Shown here in pieces: positions 52,143 through 63,239 of a stretch of DNA of 64,000 nucleotides. This DNA is from Adiantum capillus-veneris. Taxonomy: Eukaryota; Streptophyta; Polypodiopsida; Polypodiales; Pteridaceae. Within the stretch, counting starts at the first letter, position 1. The number at the start of each line of letters is the position of its first letter. A model generated the notes under the pieces. That model ran no database searches. It was not told where the DNA came from and saw only the letters and a program-made list of their open reading frames with translations. The stretch is from assembly GCA_014529385.2 (NCBI GenBank), contig CM043957.1:84943881-85007880 (forward strand), given 5' to 3'. Both the position numbers and the translations under genes were made by a program.

Positions 52143-53677
52143 CTTGACCACCCATGGTAAATGATACACTTGATGTGAAAATTTCTCGAAAAGAGGAAAA
52201 ATGAAGCGGAGACAACACGTACTATATAGCACAAATCGTAGAAGATTGTAAGGCACCTGTTATGCAGAAAATGGCACGGACAAAAATTCTACACAAAATG
52301 ACGAAATTGCATGTGCAAACAAGTGCATGTAGTGGAAACGGAGGTCGAAATGAGCTCGAATCAAAAATCTGAGCAGATAGAAGCCAAGAACAACGAGTAG
52401 GATGTCCGCAATAACATTTTCTTATACATTTCGAGAAATATATGTTTGAATAGTTCAGCCAGAATAGAATTGGAAACTATCAAAGCACAAAATTCTTGAA
52501 TAGAGCTCATTCCCTTCAAAGTCCATGTTATTAGCTCCAGTAGAATCACCACTACTAACGTACCATTCTTCCACTTCACTAGCATAGGAACTTGCACTGT
52601 TACTTGGAACCCATTAGCAAAGAATTATGAATCTCAACTTTTATCAAATACGTTTTTATGCATTCAGATGGAGAGACATAGGCAAATTCCTCATCTTATA
52701 CAAGTAGATAAAACACTGTTGATAGTAGCTCTCAGAAAATGTTGAGCACGTAGTAAATACTTAGGGAGCTGGTCACGATTGTAGATAACGAGGCACTCGA
52801 AAAGCCCATGAATCTTCTGAGAGAAGCCCCAAGAAAGTAAAGCATGGCCATTTTGGGCTCTGAGAGTCCCATCAGACATTGAATGCGCACATAGCTCGGC
52901 GCTCCGAACAAGACAGAGCATGCCACATGTGGTAAAGAATGGTTGTTTTTGCCTCTGAGCCATCTTGCATCATACATTCAATGCGCACACAACACCATGC
53001 TCTAGAAATGATACAACACACAAGATGTGAGAAGCCCCAATGAGATAAACAAGGTGAACATGCCCCAGACCAGCACAACAGACTTTATGGTGCATGCCTT
53101 CACAAAATTGGTGCCGCCTTCAGTGACGCGATGCTGAGAAAAATGTGTGCAATGCAAAGCAGAAGCTGCATCGACCTGGCCCAAAAAGGACTTTCAAAAT
53201 ACAAAAACCCTAAATTTAACACCCTCATACACATGGCAATCATCTGACCCTCCGAAATTTCATGCTTTCTCCACAGCCCCCTATGGCCTTCTCTGGGCCC
53301 AAAAATGGTTAGTCCAAAAATACAAAGCAATGCTAAAGAAAGTCTTGCATGCGCAACTAAATATTTTCTACCAAACAATCAATCACTCATTATTCAAATA
53401 GCTTTTTGGTCAACAAATAATTAGGGAATCAATGCCTCTTCTTTTGTGCGTACACTTCACCTCCAGTGATCTCATGATGGGGTCTTCATTCAAGACCCCG
53501 TGTGCGTCCTTGGGGGGGACGTGGGAGAGAGAGAAAGAGAGCATTTGAAAACTTTTTGACATGCTTACCTATATATACCCTAGAGGAGAAGAGAGAAAGA
53601 TGCACAAATTTTTTGTGTGCCTTTTTTAGTGGTCTCGTATTAAAGAATCACATGTGACTTCTTTCACATGTTGTTTT
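52143..53677. other. Copia upstream flank and unassigned sequence
   Basis: The first part should be copia leader and 5' LTR (minus strand), but no LTR pair was found. At 52800-53050 similar strings recur (gagaagcccca, tt.aatgcgcaca, gctctgag), suggesting a diverged internal duplication. A hairpin ggggtctt-cattc-aagacccc is at 53479-53499. No coding feature can be supported. Confidence 0.35.
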
Positions 53678-53692
53678 AAGATGCCTACATGA
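53678..53692. repeat. Left target-site duplication of LINE 1
   Basis: aagatgcctacatga; the right copy at 59794-59808 reads aagatgcgtacatga (14 of 15 identical). It sets both ends of the LINE. Confidence 0.85.
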
Positions 53693-53954
53693 AATTATAG
53701 GAAAACAAGAGGAGGAGGAGGAGGCGACGGAAAGGTCCTGAAGGTTTTAGGTATAATGAGGATGTAGCAGACTGGAGCACATCGGTTCTGAGTTTGCTAA
53801 GGGTTAGAGTTCGTTGAGGTCACGCAAGGCTGCTGAGTTCGCTAAAGTTGCCCAAAGGCTTAAGAAGTTGTGAGTGCTCTTGTTGCTGTAGGGCAGTATC
53901 GTCCCCTTCTGCCCGACTTTGCCTGCATACGCCGAGCGCCCCTCCATCTACTGA

Positions 53955-54290
53955 GCGATTATTAACACTTGGCGTTAATAATCGCCTTTGGGATTGTTTT
54001 TGTGGCAGGTATATGCGATTATTAACACTTGGAGATAATAATCTCTTTTGGGATTTCCCTAATAATCACAATTTGAGCTACCTAATAAGCGCATGTGCAT
54101 GTGAAGTTCTATCTCCTTGATTAAGTTCTCCCTTTTGTACAAGACCATGAGCTGAGCATCATGTGTGGTGCGTTAAGCTGCAAGGTAGTACATCCCCCCC
54201 CTCCCCACTACAACACGAGATTATTATCTTTGGTGATTATTATCAGATATTATCATCTCTTTGTTAAGGCGATTATTAACCCTTTTGTAA
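53955..54290 (+). repeat. Repeated hairpin motif in the LINE 5' UTR
   Basis: gcgattattaac-acttggc-gttaataatcgc (53955-53985) is a perfect 12-bp stem with a 7-base loop, followed by tttgggatt. A second copy starts at 54014 with a weaker second arm (gataataatctc). A third, looser one lies at 54207-54282 and includes gcgattattaac again. The first two are about 59-60 bases apart. Confidence 0.75.
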
Positions 54291-54320
54291 CTTGGTGTCA
54301 GTGAGGCCTGTCACCGTGCC

Positions 54321-55870
54321 ATGGCAAGCTCCTCTAAGCCTTCCTATGCTGAAGCAGTGTCAGGCAAAGAGCAGATCGACACTCTGAAGGCTATTGAACC
54401 GACCGGTGACCTTGCGAAACCGGGCGCCGATGATAGTGGTCAAAGCTCCCTTACTAATCTGAGTAAGGAGGAACTGAAACAAAGAAAGATATAGGTGGAA
54501 AAAGACCTAGCGGAAATCCTTTGTGCACTGTCATTAAACAAAAGGTCGTGCGAAGATTTGGCGACGCAAGAGGATCATGTTGCTGAAGTGGCCAAAGGGG
54601 ACAAAGCTTCCCAAGCACTCAAGAAGGCGCTCCCGTAGTGTGTGGAGGTGGAAGATGCCGTTACGGTGGTTGTTCCCCCTCCCATAGTGAAAAAACGACT
54701 TGCGGAGGTTGCAAAGTCCACTCTGGTATTCGGATTTATGGGGAGAGTTCTCAATAGAATTGAGCTCTGTAATTGGCTTTGCAGTCCATTGGTGTTGAAT
54801 CATCACAGCTCAGTAATATTCACCCAATATATAGCAAAAGGATTCGTGTCAGTTGAGTTCAATGACAATGCAATGGTTGAGAAGATTTTGTTGAAAAGCC
54901 CGATGTCATTCAATCGCACGCCAATGTGGTGCTCCCTTGGGACCCTCTGTTTGAATATAGCAAGGCATGTAGGGATCTCTGACCAGTATGGGTGGAGTTT
55001 GTCAACCTCCTAGTATGGCTTAGGAAGAACTCAAAGGACCTCGCCGCTTCGCTTGGAGATCCATTGTTTGTCCTATCTGCCAAAGCCTCGGGTGTAGCAG
55101 TAAACAAGGTTTGTATCTGGTGGGATCTGAGGAAGCCACATCCATAGAACTTGGTGGTGAATGTTGGGGCAGGGCTAAAGATCCTCTTAACTTTAACACC
55201 TTCTTCGGGTCCTGCTTCAAATGCAAAAAATTCGGGCATTATGCGAGGGTGTGGGCCGCTGAGGTGCTAAAGCGTACAGATGAGAGAAGCAAATTACAGG
55301 CTACCCCACAGGGTGACACGAATACAGTAGATCCAAAAAAGAATCCTACTGAAGATCTTGGCAAGGTAGAGGGTGAGAAAAATAAAGTCAACTCGGATAA
55401 ATATGTGGAGAAACAAGATCATGGCAATTGTGGTAAGGGCAAGACCGCCCAAAGCTAGCGCTTTTCATCCACCGCTTAGCAAAGAATGGCCACCCCAGTA
55501 ATGCAGAAGATCGTGATGTCTCCAACTATTAGGTCAAAAAATGAGGGTTGGCAAAAAGTATCTCATATTTCATGTAAACGGTTTAAAGAAAAGTCTAGGG
55601 CCTTGGGACAAATCATAGGTCTCCCACCGGATTTCCCAAAGCCTCCTATCCTATATGACAATTTATTCAATGTTTTGGGGAAGACAAATCAAGAGGACCT
55701 CTTCACTTCCAAGCTGGATACCATGCAGGTTCCAGTAGAAAAGAAGCCAATGGAAGAGGACAACCTGAAGGAGAACTCTGGTGAAGAGTTCCTGGAGGCA
55801 GAAGAATTGTCCCCCTTTCCCAATGATGGATACTCTCTCTATACAATCTTGGAACGTGAAGGGACTAAAA
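54321..55870 (+). pseudogene. LINE ORF1 (DUF4283-like, CCHC remnant)
   Basis: Begins MASSSKPSYAEAVSG and stays open to TAG at 54492. After another stop, a DUF4283-like domain follows: LVFGFMGRVLN, then KGFVSVEFNDNAMVEKILLKSP (54640-54910), then a shifted frame with VCIWWDLRKP near 55110. The zinc knuckle reads CFKCKKFGHYARV (55210), with the last Cys lost. A charged tail (55486 onward) overlaps the ORF2 start. ORF1 proteins bind element RNA. Confidence 0.8.
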
Positions 55871-56545
55871 ACCCAGAAAAAGGGCACTCTCTTCTGGGAG
55901 AAAGTGAAGAAAGAGAAGGCAGTCAATTGTTGGGCCATCCAAGAACACCATTTGGATGCTCGTTGCAAGAGAAAACAGGCTGTAGGAAAAAAACTTATCT
56001 TTTATGGGGAAGGAAGCGACGACTTCAGTGGTGTCTTGTTCATTGCTGGCAGAGATTTGGAGCCAAAGGTGGTTCTAAACCACCCCTCCGGAAGAGTCCT
56101 TGGGGTTAGAATAAGATGGGAAAATCAACCTATCACTATAGTAAATGTTTACGGCCCCTGCAATGCAAATGATAGAGCTAAACTGTGGATGTAGCTCAGG
56201 GATACTCTGATCAAAGGGGAGTGGCTGATGGTTGGAGATTTCAATATGGTCAAGAAAAGAAAGGACATAATAGGCTCTGCCAGTTTACTGACTGGCTCAG
56301 AAAAGTCTAAATGGCTGAGCTTGTGTGAGAAGTGGGCTATGATTGACTTGTGGTAAGTGGGCCCATGGAACAGCATACCTGGATTAACCTACACAAGCCT
56401 TAAATATGCCCGCACTGCCTCCCGGCTTGAAAAATGCTACTGCTCTCATTTAGCTGACTGGATCTCATCAACGTTAGAGATGAAGGTAATCTCAACAAAA
56501 AGCCTCTCCGATCACATGCCATTACACTTACAACTCAAGAAAGAA

Positions 56546-56581
<36 letters not shown>

Positions 56582-59500
56582 ATTCCTGAGAGGGGAGAAA
56601 AAGCTTCTTGTTACAGGGATGCACCTGTTTAAAGACCCTCTCTTCAAAAGCATCACCAAGAAAGCGTTAGGAAAGATCAAGAAAGATGTGCGAATGAATA
56701 AACCTAATGCTTGGAATGTATTTGTTCGGAGTGTACAAAAAGCTATCAAAACTTTGAGTCCTTGGGTAAAAAAAGCCAATGAGGCACTTATCAAACATCT
56801 CATAGAGGAGGTAGTGCAATTAGCCTCTAGGAAGGCTACCGGACTGGCTACCAAAGATGAGCACAAGCAATGGCTTGAAGCTAAATCTCACCTAGCCAAC
56901 GAATAGCTAGAGGAAATCAGGAAGGCGAGATTTCTCTCTAGAGAAACTTTCCTTCAACCAGAGCCTTCTAACCAAGCACATTTTTTTAGGGATCTGAAAG
57001 TCAGGATAAGTCGAGGCTATGTGCAAGTCCTCGATGATGAGAAAGGGAATACAATTCAAAACCAAGATGAGATGGCTTTAGTGATGCTCAAGTATCTCAG
57101 CCAGATTATTGGCCAACCAGAGACCCAATCTCAGGAAGTGGAAGAAGTCCGGGCGTCTTTACTTGGAAGTGTTGAAAAGAAGGTTCCCCATGAGGAAGCC
57201 AACTGCATGGAAAAGGTCTTCTCTAAGGAGGAATGCTTAGTGGCACTAAAAGCTCTTGGCAATGAAAAGTCCCCTGGCTGGGATGGATTGAGAGCTGAAT
57301 TTTTTAGGGAATTTTGGGATGATCTCAACGGTCCAGTTACACGGATGGACAATCTAGATGTTTTCAAGTGTTATGAGAGGGCTTATCAAGCCCATCCCCA
57401 AACATATCTGTTTCTCTCAACTTAAACATTGGTGTCCCATTATGATGATGTCAGTATCATACAAGATTATTGCCAAGGCTCTCAGACTTGCCCCCCTCTT
57501 GAGTCGGATCATCTTTGCCCATCAACATGGGTTCATCAAAGGGAGATCTATATATGACAATATCTTGGCAGCAGTGGTAGGAATACAGTATGCATCTTTC
57601 TCCAAGCAAGAGTGCATCTTGCTATAGTTGGACCTTTACAAAGCCTATGATATGATAGAATGGTCCTATATAGAAGAAGTCATGGGAGCTCTGGGCTTTG
57701 GGCCTCGCCTTTGTCTCCTCATACGCACACTTGGAATTGGCAGCCAATCAGAGCTCCTATTTAATGACAGAATTGTGGGCTCTTTTGAGGTTAAAAGGTC
57801 TATTAAGCAAGGATGTCCCTTGGCCCCCTTGATTTTTACCATTGGGTTGCATCCTCTAATTATGATGCTCGAATCCAGTGCTGCGTGGGGAGAGATTCAA
57901 GGTCTGGCATTGCTAGGCAATGACCATCTATTGGCCAAAATGTTCGCAGATGATTCACTCCTATTCTTGAAGGCGTGCCCTCAACTTGTCAGGAGAGCTC
58001 TGGAGATTGTGCAAACATTTGCCGTGGCCTTGGAATCCAAGTGCAATGTAGAGAAGTCAAGACTAATCTCCCTGTCGGAGAACGACTCTTTTGACCCTGC
58101 AGTCTGGATAGGAGAGATTATCTCGAAAGGGAGTGTATCTAGACACCTCGGAGCCCCCGTAGGGGTGGACGTAACCCACAATCAAAGATTTCAATGGGTC
58201 CTTGAAAAAATAAGTGCCAAAATGAGAAGGTGGGTGTTCGTTCTCCTACCCTTCCAAAGCTGGATTAGAGTGATCAATGATTTTATGATCCCGTATATTG
58301 CTTTCCTCATCCCCGTGCTCAAGATGGCTAAGTGTAACTGAAAAGAATTCTTAAAACCAGTGAAAATGTTTCTTTGGAAGAACAACATGAAAACCTCCCG
58401 GTCATGGCAGTGGGCTAGATAGGAGGTAGTTGCTCGCCCAGTAGACCAAGGAGGGCTCGGCATCATTAACCCTATATCCCATGCTGAGGCCCTTTGTGCC
58501 AAATTTATGGTCTCATTGGCTACACAGGGCCAAGCTTGGGCTATCATGACCAAGGAAATGCTTGATGTAGCAAAACTGGGATCGAAAGGGGGAAAGTGGA
58601 AGGGGGTTGTGATGCACGACAAACTTATCGCCCCGAAGTGGTCTTATCTTAGATCTGGTGGACTCTCAGGGGAGCTGATGAGGAAGTACAAAAGTGCAGC
58701 TGAGGTTTTGGAATGGGGGAAAGTAACTAGATACTCTAAGAACTCTATTTTGTACTGGTCCCATTGGCTCTCTAAAATATTGGGGCCACTGCAAAGCCCC
58801 TATTGGATGGAAATGGCCAGGAATGTGAATAATAAGGGGCTCATTTGACTAGAGCAATTCTGGGATGGCAGCAAGAAGTGTTGGAAAAATGCTGAATCTT
58901 TAGCCATCCAATTTCAAATGAATGGCTTTGAGACCTTACTAGTCTACAAGGTGATGAAAGACCTTGATAAGGTGGTGATGCCAATATGTGAATCCAACTT
59001 TGAATGGGACGCTTGGAGATGGCCCGAGAGTAACCTCTTTTGGAAACCACACTCTAAAGGAAGTTACCATGAATTAATGCACGAGGCTAATCTGTGTAGA
59101 CCCCTCAACAAATTATGGAAGAGGCACTGGATGGAAAAACGGTGGGAGGGATTCATGGAGAACGTCTGGAAGCCAAGGTGGCCTTAGTATATGAATATAT
59201 TTCTGTGGAAAGTGATTTGGGGTGCTCTGGCAATGGGCGTGAAGATACAAGAAAGAGGCATCGGGTCCGATTGTTGCTCGGGGTGCAGAATAGCTAGTTA
59301 AGACCAAGTCCACCTTTTCATGGGATGTCAGGCAATCAGGGGCATGGCTGGGAAAATATGCAAGTGGATTCAAAGGACATGGAAAATTAAATTCTTGAAG
59401 AATGATCCGTTATTTGGTAGTAATAGGATGGGAAGTCCTTCCCTTCTCGTCTGCACTCAAATAATCAGGTACTACTTCTTGCACCATATTTGGCAAGAAA

Positions 59501-59640
59501 GGAACCGCTGCGTGTTTGAGGGGGATCTGGCTATGACAAGCTTTTGGGAAATCATACAAGAGAGCAGAGTGATGGTCCACATGATCGTAGGAAAACAAGC
59601 CTCAGAGGACTGGTCTAGAACAATGTATAACATCTTGTAA
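55823..59640 (+). pseudogene. LINE ORF2: endonuclease, reverse transcriptase, zf-RVT
   Basis: The chosen start gives MMDTLSIQSWNVKGL, the endonuclease Asn motif. It continues with QEHHL (Glu), NVYGPCN, MVGDFNMV and SLSDHMPL, so the AP-endonuclease set is recognisable. RT motifs are EKSPGWDGL, HQHGFIKGRSIYDNIL, QGCPLAPLIF and catalytic FADDSLLFL (57945). The C-terminal zinc-binding region has C..C near 59265 and HLFMGC near 59320. In-frame stops (56190, 56355, 56905, 57423, 57627, 58340, 58430, 58847, 59187, 59299), a frameshift near 57350 and the G tract break it. Confidence 0.88.
56548..56579 (+). repeat. Homopolymer run of 32 G in LINE ORF2
   Basis: Thirty-two consecutive G between the endonuclease SDH motif and the RT domain. 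It adds a Gly run in frame. Nothing like it is part of the family's normal sequence. Confidence 0.95.
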
Positions 59641-59793
59641 TAAGTAAAGCCAAGGAGTAGTAGTGTTTTCTATGCCAAGAATACAACTTGTAATCCTTTG
59701 ACCCTCAAGGCTGGTTCTGAGCTTGAGGATTGGTGTATATTTCTGATGTTCTTAATACTATCTACTCACAATTGTGAGTTTTTCACACAAAAA

Positions 59794-59987
59794 AAGATGC
59801 GTACATGAGGTTTCACCTTGTTATTATCCTAGCTTAACAAGAGAAAAGGGTGGATATGAACATAGCCTATGGTTAAAGGAAACATTCTAAGCGTAGGGTT
59901 TACGCGTTTATTGTTAGGATGGGAAGTTTTACTTGGTGGTTGCTAGGTTGTTTCTATTTTTATGATCACATCAAATTTGTTGCATCC
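59794..59987. other. Short spacer between the two LINE insertions
   Basis: Contains the right target duplication of LINE 1 (59794-59808) and the left duplication of LINE 2 (59973-59987, aaatttgttgcatcc). No gene. Confidence 0.8.
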
Positions 59988-60488
59988 CTTTTTTTTTGTG
60001 GGTAAAACTCACAATGGTGAGTGAATTATATTGTCATCCACAAAAAATTACATTCGTGCCATGCTCGTGTCGAGCCATGACAGCTCTTAGATGATACATC
60101 GGCTAATTGGGGAGCCACCCCATGAACAACATAGGGTCCTTATCGATGAGAGTCAGTTAAAACGGTGAAAATTAACATGTTCTATACATCAGAGTTCTTA
60201 CGTTTTCCAAAGGCAAGGATCAACCCCTTGCTTTCTTGTATTTTCTTTGTGACACTGGCTGTTTCCATGGTCCTGTCAAATAAGCAACCATTCCTAGCCT
60301 TCGAGACCTATTTGAAATAGCAAAATCTAACAATTTGAGTTGCAATAAGTAGCTCTTGGCTTTTCAAAACCTTCCCTCCCAAGAACAGATCATTCTTATA
60401 GAAATCCTATCTTCCATGTCCTTTGCACCCATTTGCATATCTTACCCGTAAAGCTGCTGATCGTAGGGCATTCCTTGAAAAGGTGGGA
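59988..60488 (-). mobile_element. LINE 2: 5'-truncated copy of the same family, inverted
   Basis: Flanked by the perfect 15-bp duplication aaatttgttgcatcc (59973-59987 and 60489-60503). On the minus strand it contains GKICKWVQRTWKI, matching GKICKWIQRTWKI near the end of LINE 1 ORF2. It ends with the same 3' region (actcaccattgtgag) and a 9-base poly-A (T run 59989-59997). Only ~500 bases of the 3' end were inserted, the usual result of incomplete reverse transcription. Confidence 0.9.
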
Positions 60489-60503
60489 AAATTTGTTGCA
60501 TCC

Positions 60504-62519
60504 TAAAATTGTTGATTAGGACCATCTTGCTATTATTAACCCTTTCTTGTCCCTTTTTGCCACCTTTTGTACATTGATGTATGCTCTTGATGCTAAGGGC
60601 CGGGTCGCACCCAGTGAGAGTGGGGGGAATGGGGTAAAGCAATATACTCAATCAGATAAGAGGGGAACATTTCCTTGACTTTCGAGCCCCTCCTAGAGTT
60701 CTACTAGTACTATGAAACAACAGGTGATAAGCTAAACTTTAGGCGATACTGCTACGTCCTCATTTGTATGGAAAGTTTGACCAATCAAAACATTGTACGT
60801 GAACAATAATTTCTCCTTGAAAAGTCATGTTCCATTTTGCTTTTGAAATACACCATAGGTGCAAGGGTTCATTTTCGAGTTGAGCTTAATATCTCCTTAG
60901 CCCCCACTCGTGTTGGGCGCGACTCAACTCTAACACAAAGTAGGAGCATATCTTTTTGGATTTTTATGTAGGTGAAAATTTACTAGGAAAATAAATAAGC
61001 GGTTCACTCCCCTTTATTCATTGTACTTATGTACATAATGATGGCCTCATCATAAATAATTTTTTCTTCACATAAATAGCTTTGTCTCCACATAGCATTC
61101 ACATAGATAGTTTGTATAAATCACTTTGTCCTCTTGTTGGCGGATACACTGCGACAGGCGTCAGCACAACAAGAACTCACCTAACAAGATTTGTCAGCTA
61201 AGGACAAATCTTGACTCGCAAGCGCGTGGAAGAAAGCATCGGGTGTCAATCTACACTCGACCGACTCTCGACTAATTCCTACAGAGGTCTCTACCCAATG
61301 TCTAAGCTACAACCTTCAGGAGTGAATAAGAGGAGATTTCCTACAACGCTTTCAAGAGCCAAATACCCATCAAACGTTTTCAAAATGCCACAGAACTTGA
61401 AGGAGACATTACTAACACCAATAGGTAGCTCTCCCTAAGGTCTTTGAACCTTGTAAGGTCCCCAACCCGCCTATACCGAGATCGGGATGGGATCCTTGAT
61501 AGGTCTCTAGGCCTAATAAAAATCAGAGTCTCTAAACAAGAAAAATCCTAGGGAATTCACCCTTACCATTGGCAATGGTTTAGGTTCATAGCCCTAGAAG
61601 AGACCTAGTCCTATCTCGCAGTGGAAACGGGATCCTAAAAAAAAAAAATCCGGCCCTAAATCTTCATCCTTTAGATTAAGGTTTCCTTAGCCAACGCTTT
61701 TTTCCCTCTAACATATGTGAGGGCACAGCCGCTGGTGGATCCCTCGTCCAAGTGAAGTTTCTAAACGTTTTAGTGCGCGGGAATGGATAGTTACCTGACT
61801 AATCAAGTCCACCCGTCCATGATTGACAAACTTAGTCAATCCCCACTTACCACCCCGCACTCACATATGATTCGTTTATCTTATTATCACATTGTTTTAA
61901 CATTTAAAATAATGGTTTCTTTTTAACATTCCATCACAGTAATTCCTTGAAGACAACATTGAAAGCATTCTTTTAAATAACAGACATCTTTAAACTTAAG
62001 ACAGGGTACTATCAATCAAAACATTGTCCATAATAACCATGACTAGTACCCTTCTTGTCTCAAGACCACCTAAGGGTGAAAAACGGCACCCATTCCTTAT
62101 TCAAATCCGGAGTGGATAAACCCCCACCCAAGGTTCCGGGTGCCCATACACCAAACCAGTTGCCCATACAATCGGGCGGCTCCCCTAGGATAAAAACGGT
62201 ATCCTAACTTATGTAGAAACATCAAGACATGACACGGAGTAGAAACTCATCGTTCATGGGGGTAACCGACTTAATCGTGGCTAGAAAGCCAATCATTATC
62301 ATCAATTTATATCAAGGAGTCGGAGGTGTCTTGAGACAAGCTGTCTTAAGGATGATCAAACATATCTTTCCTAATTCAACCAGTTTTAACCCAAACAATT
62401 CTTTCCTATATTATAAACAAATGCACGCTGGAAGTTACCTTCCGTTTTCAACCAATTTATCCTTCTTACGTATGCAATGCTAACTTATAAAAGAACTTAA
62501 ACTAATTAAAGACTTAATT
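60504..62519. other. Unassigned region
   Basis: No convincing ORF or family motif. A hairpin (aagatttgtc-agctaag-gacaaatctt, 61186-61212) and several A or T runs occur. The GC-richer part 61140-62250, with short C-rich strings such as caacccgcc and cccccaccca, could be LTR or leader sequence of the minus-strand ORF at 62698, but no repeat partner is present. Confidence 0.3.
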
Positions 62520-62698
62520 GAATAATGGAAACCCACCTGGGATTGATTGTCCATCTGTTGTTGCGCTGGCGCCTGAAGACTCTCCTCCGTAGGCCTACTA
62601 CTAGGCCTGGCTTCGTCGTCATGCGATGCTCTAATTCGTTTTGGAGCTACATCCTCATCATCAGATGTAGGATTTGCTCGGGTCCTTTTTGGTATCAT
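62480..62698 (-). other. Possible first coding exon or gag start (72 codons)
   Basis: Begins MIPKRTRANPTSDDEDVAPK with charged, Gln- and Ser-rich sequence, similar in style to gag N-termini of gypsy elements. After MDNQSQ a splice-donor-like CAG/GTGGGT appears at about 62537. No continuation was recognised on the left. I cannot name it. Confidence 0.3.
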
Positions 62699-63239
62699 AA
62701 CTTCTTATCCTTATAAAAAGGACGTCTAATTATTAGATAAATAGTTCAAAATCTAGACTTAACCTTTGTATTTAACCGTAACCCATCCAAGGTTAAATTT
62801 ATAGTTTTAATTGATAAATTCTTGACTTAGTAATTTCTTATTTGTCTATATAAGCATGATAACTTCTTACACCGTTTCCCTAAGGGTTTTCTAAGCTCTC
62901 CTAACTTTCTTATAATTTTCTATATCTTTTTCCTAATTTTCCTATCAACTTTTAAGCTAATAATTTACTTGTTTTGGGCTTAATATTTATTGTATTTAAT
63001 TTCTCTTAGAGATTTCATTTCCTTAACTTGATATCATAGGTTTTCACTTACTATAATTTTTCTAAAAACTTTTAACCACAAGTCTATTTATTTTAATTAA
63101 TCATTTGCTCAAAATAAGACTTTTGGTCAATTATGACTTACTAATCTCACTAATTAACTATGGTATAATTACCACAAGTAGATAAGGATATTTTTGACCT
63201 CTGGTAATTATCTTATTATTTTCTAACTTAATTATATAA
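62699..63239. other. AT-rich spacer before the satellite
   Basis: Very AT-rich, with recurring ctaatt, ttacta and ttctaac strings that resemble parts of the adjoining tandem repeat. It may be diverged edge copies of it. No gene. Confidence 0.4.

Larger units (their letters stand above)
53693..59793 (+). mobile_element. LINE (plant L1-type), near full length, mutated
   Basis: About 6.1 kb between 15-bp target duplications, ending in a short poly-A (59789-59795). Parts in order: 5' UTR with hairpin repeats, ORF1 with DUF4283-like domain and CCHC remnant, ORF2 with AP-type endonuclease, reverse transcriptase and zf-RVT domain. Several stops and shifts make it nonautonomous. The 3' end contains ctcacaattgtgag just before the tail. 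Confidence 0.9.

Noticed and set aside
60442-60651. 69-codon minus-strand ORF as a gene
   Set aside because: It overlaps the LINE 2 end and its target duplication in a frame other than ORF2.
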